Shown: positions 16,747-28,000 of the stretch, piece by piece
Numbering within the stretch: position 1 is the first letter of the stretch
How the letters are laid out: each line of letters starts with the position of its first letter
DNA from: a filamentous cyanobacterium CCT1
GTDB lineage: Bacteria; Cyanobacteriota; Cyanobacteriia; Phormidesmidales; Phormidesmidaceae
Direction of reading: 5' to 3'
Assembly (NCBI GenBank): GCA_003017855.1
Contig: PYER01000001.1
Coordinates: 24,675-88,674, forward strand
Length of the DNA stretch: 64,000 nt
Program-made: the position numbers and the translations under genes
The notes under the pieces: generated by a model
Seen by the model: the letters and a program-made list of their open reading frames with translations, nothing else
Told to the model about the DNA's origin: nothing
Database searches by the model: none

Positions 16747-17258
16747 TAGAATAGCACCGCTTCTTCAAAATGCTGTATACAGATTTGGCGTAGTTGAGCT
16801 ATGCTCCGTTCATCATGACAGTAGGTATATAATTCAGCGTTTTGATTAACCCCGCCATCAGTCAGGTTCAAAGAGCCATCAAGCCCACCATAACGACCCA
16901 CGTAAGCTTTGGCATGCAATGTAGATAGAACTCGCACTTGAATGCGATCGCTGCGGCTAGCCAACAATTTCAACGAAGGGTGATAGTCTGTGTCGCTGCC
17001 AACGGTAATGTAAATTCTTCCACCATTTGCCGAGATTTGATGGAGTACGTCAAATAAGTGCAGTGAATCCTGCTTGGTCTCTACAACCTCCTGAAACGAG
17101 ACGTAGTAAGGATTGGCGAGCCGGAAGTTTGTAACCCAAGGCGCAACAATCCAAAATTCATAGTTACGTCCTAACTGAGAAGCAAGCACCTCATTTAGTA
17201 AGAAGTTGTAAAACATTGCCTGCCCACTGGGCTGAAACTTTGTTGATCGCTTTGCCAC
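16746..17258 (-). CDS. PLD-like nuclease, second DpdK-like copy
   Basis: The 170-residue protein starts at a GTG (17256-17258) with GAGG 8 bases upstream. A longer frame to 17297 overlaps the preceding gene and has no better signal. It contains one phospholipase-D-type motif, H115-A-K117, followed by SLNLTDGG, the usual GSxN region. The Asp expected four residues after the Lys is Arg122, so the HxKx4D motif is incomplete. Single-motif PLD proteins act as dimers and many cut DNA. It is sandwiched between the second DpdJ-like and DpdD-like genes, exactly as dpdK lies between dpdJ and dpdD. Confidence 0.65.
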   Translation of the reverse strand: MAKRSTKFQPSGQAMFYNFLLNEVLASQLGRNYEFWIVAPWVTNFRLANPYYVSFQEVVETKQDSLHLFDVLHQISANGGRIYITVGSDTDYHPSLKLLASRSDRIQVRVLSTLHAKAYVGRYGGLDGSLNLTDGGVNQNAELYTYCHDERSIAQLRQICIQHFEEAVLF

Positions 17259-17268
17259 GGGATAGACC

Positions 17269-20200
17269 TCACTCAATAGGACGTACAGTAACTTCAATGA
17301 TGGGCGGTTGATTGACCGTTAGGTCAGTGGGATAAATGGTCCGAATATCAGTAATCATGGGATAGACCATACCCAAATCTGTGTCGACTCCAGCATCGGT
17401 TAGGTAACTGATCGCTGCACAAAGAGAGGAAAGGCGATCGCTAGGGACACGAAGGTAAACTGCCTGATACCCTTTCTCCAGCAGGAGCCGAATCTGCTCA
17501 GAGATAGGAGTGAGTGATACTGTTGGGTCACCAGTGCCATCATCCAAGTTCAAGGTTTGGTTGGAACGGACTTGAGCTAGCCAGTCGCTGAGTAGAGAAC
17601 GGTTTAGGAGATTACGACTCAGTCCAGGAGCTTCAATATCGCCGCCCCGATCATCCAGACAACTTGGGCAGCTACAGCGGCAATTTATCAGCATCCGCCG
17701 TTCTACGGCTGATTCAAATGCTCGACGTACTTCTGATGTGTTCGAGTTGTATTCAAGTCTATACAAGCGAAGCAAACGAGTGAGTTCAGGATACGGCGAT
17801 GGAGTATCTGGCTGATTTAAAGCGGATGCGACTGCGCGATAGAGGGTAGCTCTTGCTTCTGCAAAGGATGGCTCACGACCAAATTGTTGAATACAGACAG
17901 GAAGAAAAACTTGATTGATTTCTCTGAAAATACGCCAGTTTATCAGGCGGCTTCCGTCAATTTGCTGAGCGTAGTCAGGGATGAAGACCCTGAGTAATAC
18001 TTTCAGATGTTTCTGCTGAACAATAACCTGCATTTGCTGCCGGACTTCAGACAATAATGCCTCGATCTCAACTTGGCGATCGCTAGAGCTACGAGCTTGA
18101 ATCAGAGCGTCAACAAGTACCTCACATTGGGCTAGCCAATCTTCGGGTTGAGACAGTAGATGACGGAGAAACGCTTCTTCCTGGGCAGTGGGGCAATAAG
18201 TCATTCGGTGCGCCAGGGTTGTCCAGAAACGGTCTGGATTCTTCCGAAGCAAGTCTTGAGTTGCCCGCATTACACCGATACCACCCATACCAATTTCATA
18301 AAGCCAAATGCGATTGTCAGTCCGGTTATCAAAGTCAAGCCGCAGCCTCGTCCAAGCCGACACATAATTTAGAGCCTCTACCCCTGCTACCTCCTGAGCA
18401 ACTTGATTCAAAGCCTGAGTCAGACTGTATTGGAAACTGTCATAAAGATAGTCTTGGTAAAGATTTCCGTTGGTTTGTATCTCCTCATAGAGATCCAGAA
18501 AGACTGCCAAATAATTGTTAGGACTGGTAATCAGTTGCAGAACGGCTTCACATTTCTTTGGCGAAAACTGGTGGATTTCATTAATAGCTTGAATGGAGCG
18601 GTGATTAAACTCGTTATTGCCTGCAACAAACCAGTCTCGCATCCCTTCTAGAGTGCCTCCTTGCTGGTGACACCAATCATCTGCAATGGTTAGAAGGACA
18701 TTTGCTAAGTTTTCCGCAGCAAAGTAATTTTCCCTGTACTCATCCTCAATAGTCAATTTCGTGATAAAAGCATGACGAATTGCATTACTACGAAAATTGG
18801 TGCGAGTAGAAGATGAGAGTGTGACATCTGAGATAGCATTGGGTTTGATTTCAACACTGATACCTTCAGTAATGAGTTGATACCCCAAAGCACAGTTACT
18901 CATATCATTCTCAGTGGCTGTAAAGCCAACAACCCCTCTGATGTCGTCTGCTCTCGACTCATGGAATTTCAACGTATACTGGCTACCGAGAATAATGCGA
19001 CGAACATCCAGTAGATTCAAATTATCCGGTTCATCACTATACAACACAATTTCCTGAACTAAATTTTCCCCAAGACTGTCACATGAGACAGATTGATCGC
19101 TTGTTTTGAGTGTGTATTTAGCCGTTGGGGTATCACCTATCGGACGGACATAGATGGCACTGATGGACTGTGCTGAGCAAGAGTGCGCTAGTTGAACCAT
19201 ATCCTGTGGTGCATCTTGTGGACTACGGCATTCACACAATTCCCCGGTATTTGGATTGCAGTACCAGAACGAAGAGTTGTAATCCTGGCTGAACTGTTTG
19301 GGTTCAATTTGGGTGGGACGATAAACTGTCAAAAAGTTTCGACTGCGTGGCGTAATCCCAACCAACTTGAGTGCTCGTTTAGGCAAATAAGCTGTGCTTG
19401 GGCTATTATCAAACTGGTCTTTTGAGGTGTAGTACTGGTTCAGAGGTAGCAAAGACTGCCCGTCTGTAAGGAGAGGTGGTATCCATGTCGAGCCTTCGCC
19501 ACCCCGAAAGGTTACATTGCCTGGAATAGTTTCACTGATAGCCAAACTAATACTCTCTGGGTTAGGTCGTTTGTTAAAACGGTGATCATCAGGGCGATAG
19601 TCTACCCGAACTTCTGGCAAATTGATGTCTGAAAAAAGATTGTCAGGTAGATGCTGAGTTAACATCTCCCGTGCGTTAACTGTTGGCTTATTCTCCCGAT
19701 CAAATTCTGGATGTACTGCTATCATCAAGCCTTCGCAAAAAATGCTCCAGAGGAGCCCATCCGAGTCAGGATCACCTAAAACTCTTAGCAAAGCATCGTT
19801 ATCAACTATCGCGAACGATTCCTGTAAGTAATCCTTAAAAGCAAACATCATGTTTGCATTGGCTGTTTGGTCTAACAGGTATTGATAACCCTGACGCGAC
19901 AGATTCTCTAGATTGAGTTCTACACCCACAAGACTTGCTCGGTAAGTCAACCAATCAAATAGTGCATAGAATCCATGAATTCGTTGAAGATAGCGGTTTT
20001 GGGCATTCAGAGGTAGCTTCTGAAAAGTGGGATCTGTCAGTAGATGCTCGTTGCGAAACAGAAATAAATCCGTTGGTTTATAAGGGCTAAGAACTGTAGC
20101 AACAATCGGTCGTGTGCCTACTTTTCGCCCACCCCGGCCCTTACGTTGAACAAAGCTGGCAACGTTAGCAGGTGCAGTGTATTGAATAACACACATGAGT

Positions 20201-22251
20201 GCTTCATCGTCGTAGCCAACTTCCAAGGCACTGGTTGTAATGACGAGATCATCTTCTTCTTCAATGACAATAGAGCGATCGCTCCCTGACTTGCGCTTGA
20301 TATTGAGAGGCTGACTACGTGCTTTATCTTTTTGACTTAATACCCACCAGCACTCCCCAGCCTGAAAGAGAGGACAAGTTGGGTCAGGAGTGCAACTATT
20401 TTCGCAATTGCAGTTGTACTGGGTAGTAGGACCAAAAAAATTAGGAAAGAGTAGGCGATTAAAGGGTGGGTAACGGTAGGCATACAAGGGAACATATCTG
20501 ATTGGGTAGGCATCATCAGTGGGTGCGATTCGCTCGCTTTTTAATTGTTGCCGTCTCTCAATTTGGTAGTCCTTGACCTTTTCAGCATCTTGCATCTGAT
20601 ACAGCCAACGGCCAACGATATCTAAAGATTGCACAAAACCGAAAGTACGATAACGATTCAAGCTACTACCTGCTACCGGTTGTGGCATCGTATGCAGCAC
20701 ACACATTGCTGCTTGAATTAATGATGAAAGAACCGCTGTATCTTCGGTATCTTCAGCACGGGCAAAGATAAAACGCTCTGCCCCAATTATCTGCATCTCA
20801 TTATCCTGAGGATTAACCTTCTCAATCCGCATTGGGTCAATACCGGAAAGCTCGGAAAGGAATTGTTTAGGATGGGCGATCGTAGCACTCAGACCAACAA
20901 AGGCAAGGTTGGCTTGTTCTTGTCGATCTCGCTTACCCATACGAATCCGTGATAGGAGTCGGCGCAGCAAAAGAGCAACTTGAGTTCCTGCTGTGGAAGT
21001 TTGCAAGTGGATCTCGTCCAGCATTACCACAGAGGGCGCGCAGAAAGTTGTAGTCCCGAACAGGTACTGGTATTTTGAAGAGATTAATCGCCGATGAAGA
21101 GATTCTGTAGTAGCAATTAGCAGATCAGGTGGTTCCTTCTCCATCAAATCCCGAGCAAATTTGATGAAGGGATATGTCTTTTCACACTTAGGGCAGGCTA
21201 AGACTTCAGGTTGAGTCGGACGAGCAAGAAGTCGTTGAGGAGTTGTATTGCAGTCAAAACCTGAGGTTCCTACACAGTAAGCAAAAGGTGATAAATAGCC
21301 TTGATAATCTTCCCTAAAATTCCAACCTTTTTGCTTAGCAAGTTTTTGTTTCTGAGAGTCATCTACCTTTTGAAAATCACTTACTTGATAAACAGCTGCA
21401 CCGCTTTCCAAACCTATGGTAATGGCAGGAAGGTTGTTAACAGCTAGTACTTGGTTTAGGTGATAGAGGACCTCAATGAAATCTGTAAGTTGGTTTTCTG
21501 AAAGTGCTATCCGTGGATAAATACAAATTGCTTTGACTCCGATCTTTCCACGAAGACAACGTTCAAGAACCATTTTGGCTAACACTGGGAGGAAAAAGGC
21601 ATAGGTTTTTCCAGCCCCTGTACTAGCAGTAACAACAACACCCCGTTCTATATTCTGTTGTGAATCTAGTTCGATCGTTTGCAGAATAGCTCTGAATGCT
21701 TGGCGCTGAAAACCACTCACCTGTTGTAGTTTAGCCAGGGTCTGCTCGATCACTGTTAACAGAAGACTAGCAGTCTGTTGCTGCTCTGAATTGCCGTAGA
21801 GTAGTAGCCCCATACACCGTCTGACAGGGACATTACGTCGTGGAACCCGGCGAGATACAACACTAAACTTTACGTCTTCTATAAGTCGCTTACTTTTACT
21901 TATGCGATGTGCTATTTTAAGATTGTTTTGATTAACAATACGTTGGCGGAGTTTAGTCAGAAGACGGACTGTTTCTGTTAGCCGACTACGGAAAATCCAT
22001 TTTTTGGGTAGTTCTTCTTGATTAAACCGTATGATTTCGAGATTCTCTGAAAGCTTCTTTAAAGCACGATTTATTTGAGGTTCTCGTTCTTCTAAAGCCA
22101 AAGAAATATCTTCAGACGGTTGAAAGCTTTCAATAACTTCCTGCCCAGTTAATGTAACATCGTAAATTCCGTAAGCGACTTGCTCAGATTCTCTTTGTTC
22201 AATGAAAGTTAAAACTTCGTCTACCAATTTTAATAGAATATCAGTCTCCAC
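17269..22251 (-). CDS. DpdJ-like DEAD/DEAH helicase with zinc clusters, second copy
   Basis: The 1660-residue protein starts at a GTG (22249-22251), with AGGGG about 6 bases before it and 4 bases after the dpdD stop. A longer frame to 22326 would overlap dpdD by 71 bases. Walker A ASTGAGKT is at about 209-216 and the Walker B/DEIH motif is LDEIH, followed by the helicase C domain with VGYDDEALMCVIQYTAP and QRKGRGGR. A CPKC pair lies between the helicase motifs, a NCxCENSC...C cluster in the middle, and a CRCSCPSC cluster near the C-terminus of the MZB/DUF1998 type. The organisation is that of DpdJ and of the YprA/MrfA helicases. The C-terminal zinc cluster is missing from the first DpdJ. It probably translocates on DNA for a nuclease partner. 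Confidence 0.72.
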   Translation of the reverse strand: METDILLKLVDEVLTFIEQRESEQVAYGIYDVTLTGQEVIESFQPSEDISLALEEREPQINRALKKLSENLEIIRFNQEELPKKWIFRSRLTETVRLLTKLRQRIVNQNNLKIAHRISKSKRLIEDVKFSVVSRRVPRRNVPVRRCMGLLLYGNSEQQQTASLLLTVIEQTLAKLQQVSGFQRQAFRAILQTIELDSQQNIERGVVVTASTGAGKTYAFFLPVLAKMVLERCLRGKIGVKAICIYPRIALSENQLTDFIEVLYHLNQVLAVNNLPAITIGLESGAAVYQVSDFQKVDDSQKQKLAKQKGWNFREDYQGYLSPFAYCVGTSGFDCNTTPQRLLARPTQPEVLACPKCEKTYPFIKFARDLMEKEPPDLLIATTESLHRRLISSKYQYLFGTTTFCAPSVVMLDEIHLQTSTAGTQVALLLRRLLSRIRMGKRDRQEQANLAFVGLSATIAHPKQFLSELSGIDPMRIEKVNPQDNEMQIIGAERFIFARAEDTEDTAVLSSLIQAAMCVLHTMPQPVAGSSLNRYRTFGFVQSLDIVGRWLYQMQDAEKVKDYQIERRQQLKSERIAPTDDAYPIRYVPLYAYRYPPFNRLLFPNFFGPTTQYNCNCENSCTPDPTCPLFQAGECWWVLSQKDKARSQPLNIKRKSGSDRSIVIEEEDDLVITTSALEVGYDDEALMCVIQYTAPANVASFVQRKGRGGRKVGTRPIVATVLSPYKPTDLFLFRNEHLLTDPTFQKLPLNAQNRYLQRIHGFYALFDWLTYRASLVGVELNLENLSRQGYQYLLDQTANANMMFAFKDYLQESFAIVDNDALLRVLGDPDSDGLLWSIFCEGLMIAVHPEFDRENKPTVNAREMLTQHLPDNLFSDINLPEVRVDYRPDDHRFNKRPNPESISLAISETIPGNVTFRGGEGSTWIPPLLTDGQSLLPLNQYYTSKDQFDNSPSTAYLPKRALKLVGITPRSRNFLTVYRPTQIEPKQFSQDYNSSFWYCNPNTGELCECRSPQDAPQDMVQLAHSCSAQSISAIYVRPIGDTPTAKYTLKTSDQSVSCDSLGENLVQEIVLYSDEPDNLNLLDVRRIILGSQYTLKFHESRADDIRGVVGFTATENDMSNCALGYQLITEGISVEIKPNAISDVTLSSSTRTNFRSNAIRHAFITKLTIEDEYRENYFAAENLANVLLTIADDWCHQQGGTLEGMRDWFVAGNNEFNHRSIQAINEIHQFSPKKCEAVLQLITSPNNYLAVFLDLYEEIQTNGNLYQDYLYDSFQYSLTQALNQVAQEVAGVEALNYVSAWTRLRLDFDNRTDNRIWLYEIGMGGIGVMRATQDLLRKNPDRFWTTLAHRMTYCPTAQEEAFLRHLLSQPEDWLAQCEVLVDALIQARSSSDRQVEIEALLSEVRQQMQVIVQQKHLKVLLRVFIPDYAQQIDGSRLINWRIFREINQVFLPVCIQQFGREPSFAEARATLYRAVASALNQPDTPSPYPELTRLLRLYRLEYNSNTSEVRRAFESAVERRMLINCRCSCPSCLDDRGGDIEAPGLSRNLLNRSLLSDWLAQVRSNQTLNLDDGTGDPTVSLTPISEQIRLLLEKGYQAVYLRVPSDRLSSLCAAISYLTDAGVDTDLGMVYPMITDIRTIYPTDLTVNQPPIIEVTVRPIE

Positions 22252-22255
22252 AGTC

Positions 22256-24535
22256 TTACCCCTGAATCGTATAGTTTGTATCAAATTGGTATAGATAAGA
22301 TCGAACTTCCCGAAGGATACTTGCACTTCCCTTAGTGTTAACCCTTAGCAATGGTAATTCACCTCTATTTTTTTCTATAAAGTTAGTTGCTGCATGTTTA
22401 GCACTAGCGGTTACCATAATTACAAGATCGTCATTCGTAACCCACATTTTTAATTGATCGCTACCACCTTTAGCATGGCTTAAGTGTACCTTGATTCCTT
22501 CACAAGCTTTTTCAAGGAAAGCTTTGACTCGCTGTGCTACAGGTTCAGTCAGTGTATAAATCAAAATTGTCTTATTGGTGAGCTGCTGTAATATACTAGT
22601 CTCGGTTGGCTCACCAGATATCTCTTCCTGAGGAGGCAAGTCTGGGAAGGAAGTTTGTAGATTCAAGTCTTGAACTAATGCTGCAAATAAGCTCCATTGA
22701 ACTTCATCAATACGGCCAGAAAACTGTCGAAGCGTTGTTGCCGCTGCAAAGAGTAATCGGGATCGAATTTCCTCTTCTGGACAGGGTTGTAAAACCAAAA
22801 TGTTGATGAAATCTAGAACCCAATCCACTTTTGCTGGAGAGCTATATTGATCCCATAAGTCAAGACCATAACCGACAATTTCTTGATAAGTACTCTGGTT
22901 AACACCTAAGTAAAGCAATGCGATTACTAGGTCATTGAACAGGCCTAAGTCAGGATCGCCCCCTTCACAGTTGAATGCCAGTAAGTCCAATAGATAGGCA
23001 TAGATGGGCGCAAATTCTCGACGAGGATATTCATCGTCACTTTGAAATGCTCCTAAAAAATGGGGTAGGGCGTTTGCCAAAGTTTTTCCTGACACCGTAT
23101 CTCCCCCTACCATCTTTAACAAATTCGCGAATTTTTGAGTGGCTCCACTTTCCTCGAGTAATTGGGTAATATCCCACTCTTTTTCGCCTCGTCGGGCTAT
23201 GTCGAGGGCTAAATCCCAGCCTGGATTCTTCTGAAGCTGCTGAAGCCAATTGAGCCAATTGTCGGGAATTTGTTCTGTTGTTTTTTCGTCCCCACGCAGG
23301 TGCTTTAAGCAATTCTGACCAAGTCGAGTATTGCCTAAAGCTTCTTGGTCTTCTGTGGAAAGCTGCCTATAGGCGTTCAGTGCTTCTCGTTGAGTATCTA
23401 ATGTTTCTAACTCATAAAAGACTTGGAACAGAAGTTGAGCTTTTCGTAGTGAAGGGGGAGCTTGAGAGGCAAACTCAAATACCTCATCCCAAGCTAGCCT
23501 TTGTCCGGCCTCTTCCGCCTCTTTTAAAGGATCAGCGACTACGGTTGAGGGTGGTGCAGACTGAGTTGGTGAAATATTAGCCAACTGCTCAAGATAAGCT
23601 TGGTCTTCCGCTCTTAAACCTGGAATGCTGAGCAGTTCATCGCGTAATGCCGAGTTTGGTGTTTCGCCACCTACGGCCAGCAGCATAAAAGATTTCGCTA
23701 TTTCGGGTTGGCGGCTATTGGCCCGAGCGGTGTATAAGCTGCTGTATTTGGGAAAAATACTTTCGTGGAAATAGGTAACTGCACTCTGAACAGCCTTGGT
23801 TGACTCAAAGCGATAAAGCTCCTGTTGGTAAACAGTACGAATGAGCGACTGAGTCACCTCGTAAGGGCGGCGGGTGCCTAATAAATCGGGCAGTTCTGGT
23901 AAGGCGAGCAGTTCTTCCCATTCCTCTAGGTCGGAGAGCATCCGTACCTTGAGGAACAGCAAGTTTTGAGGATCTAAGCGATTGTGGGTTTTGAGATAGT
24001 GAAGTTGATGCTCAGCGGCGGGGCGATCGCAGGCCTGCAGCGCCATATAAAAATCTCGCAGGACGCGACCTGTGGCTCTTGGCGTTTCATAGGTTTGGGC
24101 TACCCGGCGATCCAGCACCTGACGCATTAGTTCTAGGGCTTGCCAAATCTCACGGGATTTTCCATCACCGTCAGAATCTCCCTGAAACTTGAACGCCAAT
24201 CCCCCTGTGAAGGCGTAGATAGAGGCTTCCACTGGGTCGCCTAAGTTAAGTTGGGCTCGTTGACCTCGAAATGTAGACCAAGTAGGGCCAACAAAAGCGG
24301 TTAGATCTTCTCTAAGACCCCTTAGTTGGCGCTCAGATTGGGCTACACCATACCAATCAGTTCCTTGGTCATGCCCATAGGGCAGCACAGAGGGCAAACC
24401 TTGCTCAAGCCGCGCAATCCAGGGTTGGAGCATATGGGCAGAACCGTCAACAGACTCAATGGCATTCAGCTTGATTTGATTGTCATCACCAAAGAAACGT
24501 TCTAAGAACTGGTGGGTGTCTAACTTGATTTCCAT
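22256..24535 (-). CDS. dpdD: DpdD of the Dpd system (DUF2325-like C-terminus)
   Basis: The 759-residue protein has an N-terminal domain with LERFFGDDN at about 10-18, a helical middle (150-600) and a C-terminal alpha/beta domain (about 640-759). The latter contains NKTILIYTLTE, DDLVIMVTASAKHAAT and SASILREVRSYL, a DUF2325-like layout. Its position directly after dpdK and the overall size fit DpdD, whose molecular role has not been established; genetic work places it with the restriction side of Dpd. It starts 3 bases after the dpdK stop and is followed within 4 bases by the second helicase. Identification rests on context, length and architecture. Confidence 0.6.
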   Translation of the reverse strand: MEIKLDTHQFLERFFGDDNQIKLNAIESVDGSAHMLQPWIARLEQGLPSVLPYGHDQGTDWYGVAQSERQLRGLREDLTAFVGPTWSTFRGQRAQLNLGDPVEASIYAFTGGLAFKFQGDSDGDGKSREIWQALELMRQVLDRRVAQTYETPRATGRVLRDFYMALQACDRPAAEHQLHYLKTHNRLDPQNLLFLKVRMLSDLEEWEELLALPELPDLLGTRRPYEVTQSLIRTVYQQELYRFESTKAVQSAVTYFHESIFPKYSSLYTARANSRQPEIAKSFMLLAVGGETPNSALRDELLSIPGLRAEDQAYLEQLANISPTQSAPPSTVVADPLKEAEEAGQRLAWDEVFEFASQAPPSLRKAQLLFQVFYELETLDTQREALNAYRQLSTEDQEALGNTRLGQNCLKHLRGDEKTTEQIPDNWLNWLQQLQKNPGWDLALDIARRGEKEWDITQLLEESGATQKFANLLKMVGGDTVSGKTLANALPHFLGAFQSDDEYPRREFAPIYAYLLDLLAFNCEGGDPDLGLFNDLVIALLYLGVNQSTYQEIVGYGLDLWDQYSSPAKVDWVLDFINILVLQPCPEEEIRSRLLFAAATTLRQFSGRIDEVQWSLFAALVQDLNLQTSFPDLPPQEEISGEPTETSILQQLTNKTILIYTLTEPVAQRVKAFLEKACEGIKVHLSHAKGGSDQLKMWVTNDDLVIMVTASAKHAATNFIEKNRGELPLLRVNTKGSASILREVRSYLYQFDTNYTIQG

Positions 24536-24538
24536 ACC

Positions 24539-25048
24539 CTATCTTTCGCCTCCCCAACGGTCTCTGAAATTTAGCTTTTGTTCTGAAATGGCCTCTAGGG
24601 CTGTTTCATAAATAAGCGTCTCCTCGTTGACGGTGATGCCGTTGAAGGTGAAGTTCATGGAGCCAGCCAGAAAGAAGGCATCTGACAGCATTCCTTTCGT
24701 GTGGAGTTCCTCGGCCTGATGGATTCGTAGGTAGTTGTTGTTAGCTAGAGTGCCCAGGGTCTCTACAAAGCTGCGGTTGTGGAGGTCGGGGCGAGTGGCT
24801 ACGCAGACCGTCGTGCCCAGTTGGGTTAAGGTAGCTAACACTTGCACAAGGCGAATTTTGGATCGGGGCCACGATGGCTCTAGGGCTAGAAAGGTATTGG
24901 CTGTGTTGTCGATAATGGGAATATCGGAAACCCAGGGGGATACTAGCCACAGGCAGGCACTGGGGGCAATGAGTTCTGCCACCAGGAGTGCCTGAAGCAA
25001 ATCGGGCAGTTGCCGAGAGCTAAAACGAGAGTGAATGGTTCGGCTCAC
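24539..25048 (-). CDS. dpdK: DpdK, phospholipase-D-like nuclease
   Basis: The 169-residue protein has a complete PLD motif, H116-T-K118-GMLS-D123, followed by AGSMNFT at about 128-134. PLD-fold proteins with one HKD motif form dimers and cut phosphodiester bonds; DpdK is the PLD-like component of the Dpd restriction arm. Its start overlaps the dpdJ stop by 4 bases (ATGA type), so nuclease and helicase are made together. There is no signal peptide. It is a close structural counterpart of the 170-residue protein in the second module. Confidence 0.75.
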   Translation of the reverse strand: MSRTIHSRFSSRQLPDLLQALLVAELIAPSACLWLVSPWVSDIPIIDNTANTFLALEPSWPRSKIRLVQVLATLTQLGTTVCVATRPDLHNRSFVETLGTLANNNYLRIHQAEELHTKGMLSDAFFLAGSMNFTFNGITVNEETLIYETALEAISEQKLNFRDRWGGER

Positions 25049-28000
25049 TGCAACGTCTCCCGAATGCGAAGGCGGGCAATATACCCTTGGGAGGTTCTGC
25101 GCATCCCTTCTACAGCGGGATACAAATTGAGAAAACCAACATCTACAGGCTCCATCATTATTTTCAGCAAGGCACCTTTTAGAGCTTGGCGGCTGGTGGA
25201 GCGAGCACTTAGGGAAGCGGTACCCACCGTTCTGAGGGCTTCATTGACCTGCTCTTGCCAGTTGAGTTCTTCTAGTTTGACTAGGGTTTCGGCGGGTTGT
25301 AGAACATCCAGCAGAATTTCGCGATCGGCCTCGGGCACAATGCTAAACGGGTTATAGAAGGAGACAGCCCGGTTGCGGATGACACTGCCCCGCAACCACA
25401 GACGACCATACAAAACCTGGAAACAAACGTAGGGATCTTGGCGAGCACCGGGGGGTAAGGCCTCGGTCAACTCCGGTTGGGTACTGGCCACATAGGCAAA
25501 CACCCGCGCATCGACTTCAATGCCTAACCGTTCTTCTTGCTCTTGCCATCGTCGCAGTAACTCCCTGAGTTGATGATCAGTAGCCGTTCCACTACCGGGC
25601 GACAGAATGCGGGCGTGAATTGCCGTCATAACTGCCGGAGTGATGAGAATACCTTCCCCTTGCAAGACTCGGCGAAGGTGTTCGCTGGCTTGGGTGAGAG
25701 TATGGTGGGAATCGGCGGATCTTACCTGGGTAAAGACAGACTGTACCGATTCACTGGTTTCAGATAGCTCTAAAAGGGTAGTAAGTTCTGAATCTACGAC
25801 CTCAAAGTCTGAAGGCTCTAGAGCACTCTCGACCAATCGCAGAAAGCCAATAGGATCTTCGGTATAGCGCTGGAGAATTTCTTCAATGACGCCGCTGCCT
25901 CCTGGGCTCGCTTCTGTGAGCCAAATTTCCTCTAGGTCTTCTGCCAAAGGAGAAGATCCTGGGGGGCGCGGGCCTGAGTCTAGGTCGAGCAGCAAATCTT
26001 CGGAGTCGAACTGGGGGCAAAGCTGACGGCAGGCTTCTAGGATTGCTCCGCCTAAGGTTGCTCGGAAGCGTTGTCTAGCCCAGTCGTGCCAGCCCTCATC
26101 GGGCTGTTGCCAGAGAATCTGGGCCAGGTCATTGAGAACCGTTTGGACTTCTGCGCTTGAGGCAAGCTCTCGAAGTCGTTCATGGGTGGGTTGTCTGCCA
26201 GGGGGCAAGTTAGGAGCTATCTGATCGCTTAAATCGGTGAGCCCATCGGTGGTGGTCTCGTCAGAGGTTGCCTCATCGCTGGGCTCTTCTACGCTGAGCG
26301 TTTGGAAGATTCGATCCAGTACAGTGGCCATTTCCTGGCCCAGATCTTTTTCTTGGAGAGTCTGGTAGGCATCGGGTAGAGAGACTTCATTCTGTAGAGC
26401 GTAGGCCACCAGCATAGAGAGGTAAATTTGGTAGAGCCAGTCGCGCTGGAAAATATTGGCGATGCCATCGAGACGGACATCGTGTCGAACGCGATGGCGA
26501 AAGTATGACGTGCGAAACGCGTGAACCTTGGGTCGGTTGGCGTCGTAGGGGCTAAGGGTGAAATCTGCGGGAATGCGATAGTGAAAGACGATGCCGTCTA
26601 CGGTTTGGGCAAACCCAACTCCGGCAGGTTGACCATTGGCAGCTTCCACAAAGCGAATGGAGGTTTCCACTTCTTGGGTCTGGCGATTTTTCTGAATTCG
26701 CAGGTTGGCCTCAGACCCCATGGCAAAGCGACGCACCTCCAGAGGGTTCTGCTGGTTGTGGGTAAAGTTATATACCGCGTCTAGAATGCCGAGCCAAAAT
26801 GAACCCTGGGGCAAGTCCATGGGAGTACCCCGGTCTGGCGGCATAATTTGGGTATGCCATTCCAGTTGGGCGTTGGATTTATCGCTGACCTGGGGTGGAA
26901 TTTGCTCCACCTGCAAAGTCCAGGGGCGAATGCAGCGAATGTCAGTAATTTGGTCGTTTTGCCAAACCTGGAAGGTGCCTGCTTCTTCGTATTCGGTGCA
27001 AATCTGCTCGATCGCCAGGTTTTGCACCCCACTTACCAGGGCTGCTGGAGCAATCCAGTGGCTGATCTGTCCTCGCTGAATGCCGAAGCGTCGTGATACG
27101 CGCCCTGGGGCGAAGGTTTTGATCGCTTGCAAAATCGGTAGGTAGTATTCCTCTGGCTCAGTAGAGCTTTTGGTAGGAGGCGGTGTGACGATACGGACTT
27201 CGGGCAGCAGCAGGTCACTGAAGAGGTTGGCGGGCACAAAGTCTGGCAGGGGTTCTCGGGTGTGATAGTCCAGTTCAGGTTCACCCGGCAGTTGTAACCG
27301 CTTCCATCCAGTTTCGAGGCGTCGTAACAACGTAGGTAATACCCCTGTCATTAACGCTCTGGGTGGATCCCATAGAATAGGTTGAAGGTCTTCGTTGGAT
27401 AGACCTAGCGCTTCTTGAAGGTAGGCTTCTAGGGTCGTGTAGGCTTCTCCACCTTCAAGGATATGACGGATGATTGCCACGGCTTGGCTCTGGCGCTGCT
27501 GCCAGGAACCTTGGGCGGGGCTGGCAAAATCTTTCCACACGCTACCGCGAGGAGTGGCGGGCAGTTGCTGGGCAACCCAATCCATAAAGGCAAAGGCAGC
27601 CTGGATGCGGATGACATAGCGGTTAGACAGAGGCAGCAGGCGTTCTTCAAGGATGGGGTTGAACAGTAGGTCGTAGCTCTGGTAGGCAATGCGATCGCGT
27701 CCATAGTCCGACAGCACAACCACGGTCCAAGGTCGCATGGTGCGGCGGCGACCGGCTCGGCCCTTGCGCTGAAGAAAGGAGGCCATGTTGCGGGGGGCTT
27801 TGTGCTGGATGACGGCTCCTACGTCAGGATCGTTGAAGCCGACTTCTAAGGACGCAGTGGCGACAATTATGTCTGAGTCGGCATCCACTCCAGTGTCTTG
27901 GGAACTGGTACGGGTGATTTGTAGAGGATTCTCTAAAGTGTGGCCAATCTCTTCGCACAGGTACCAGGATTGTCCAGATGGAAGGCGATCGCTGGCATCA

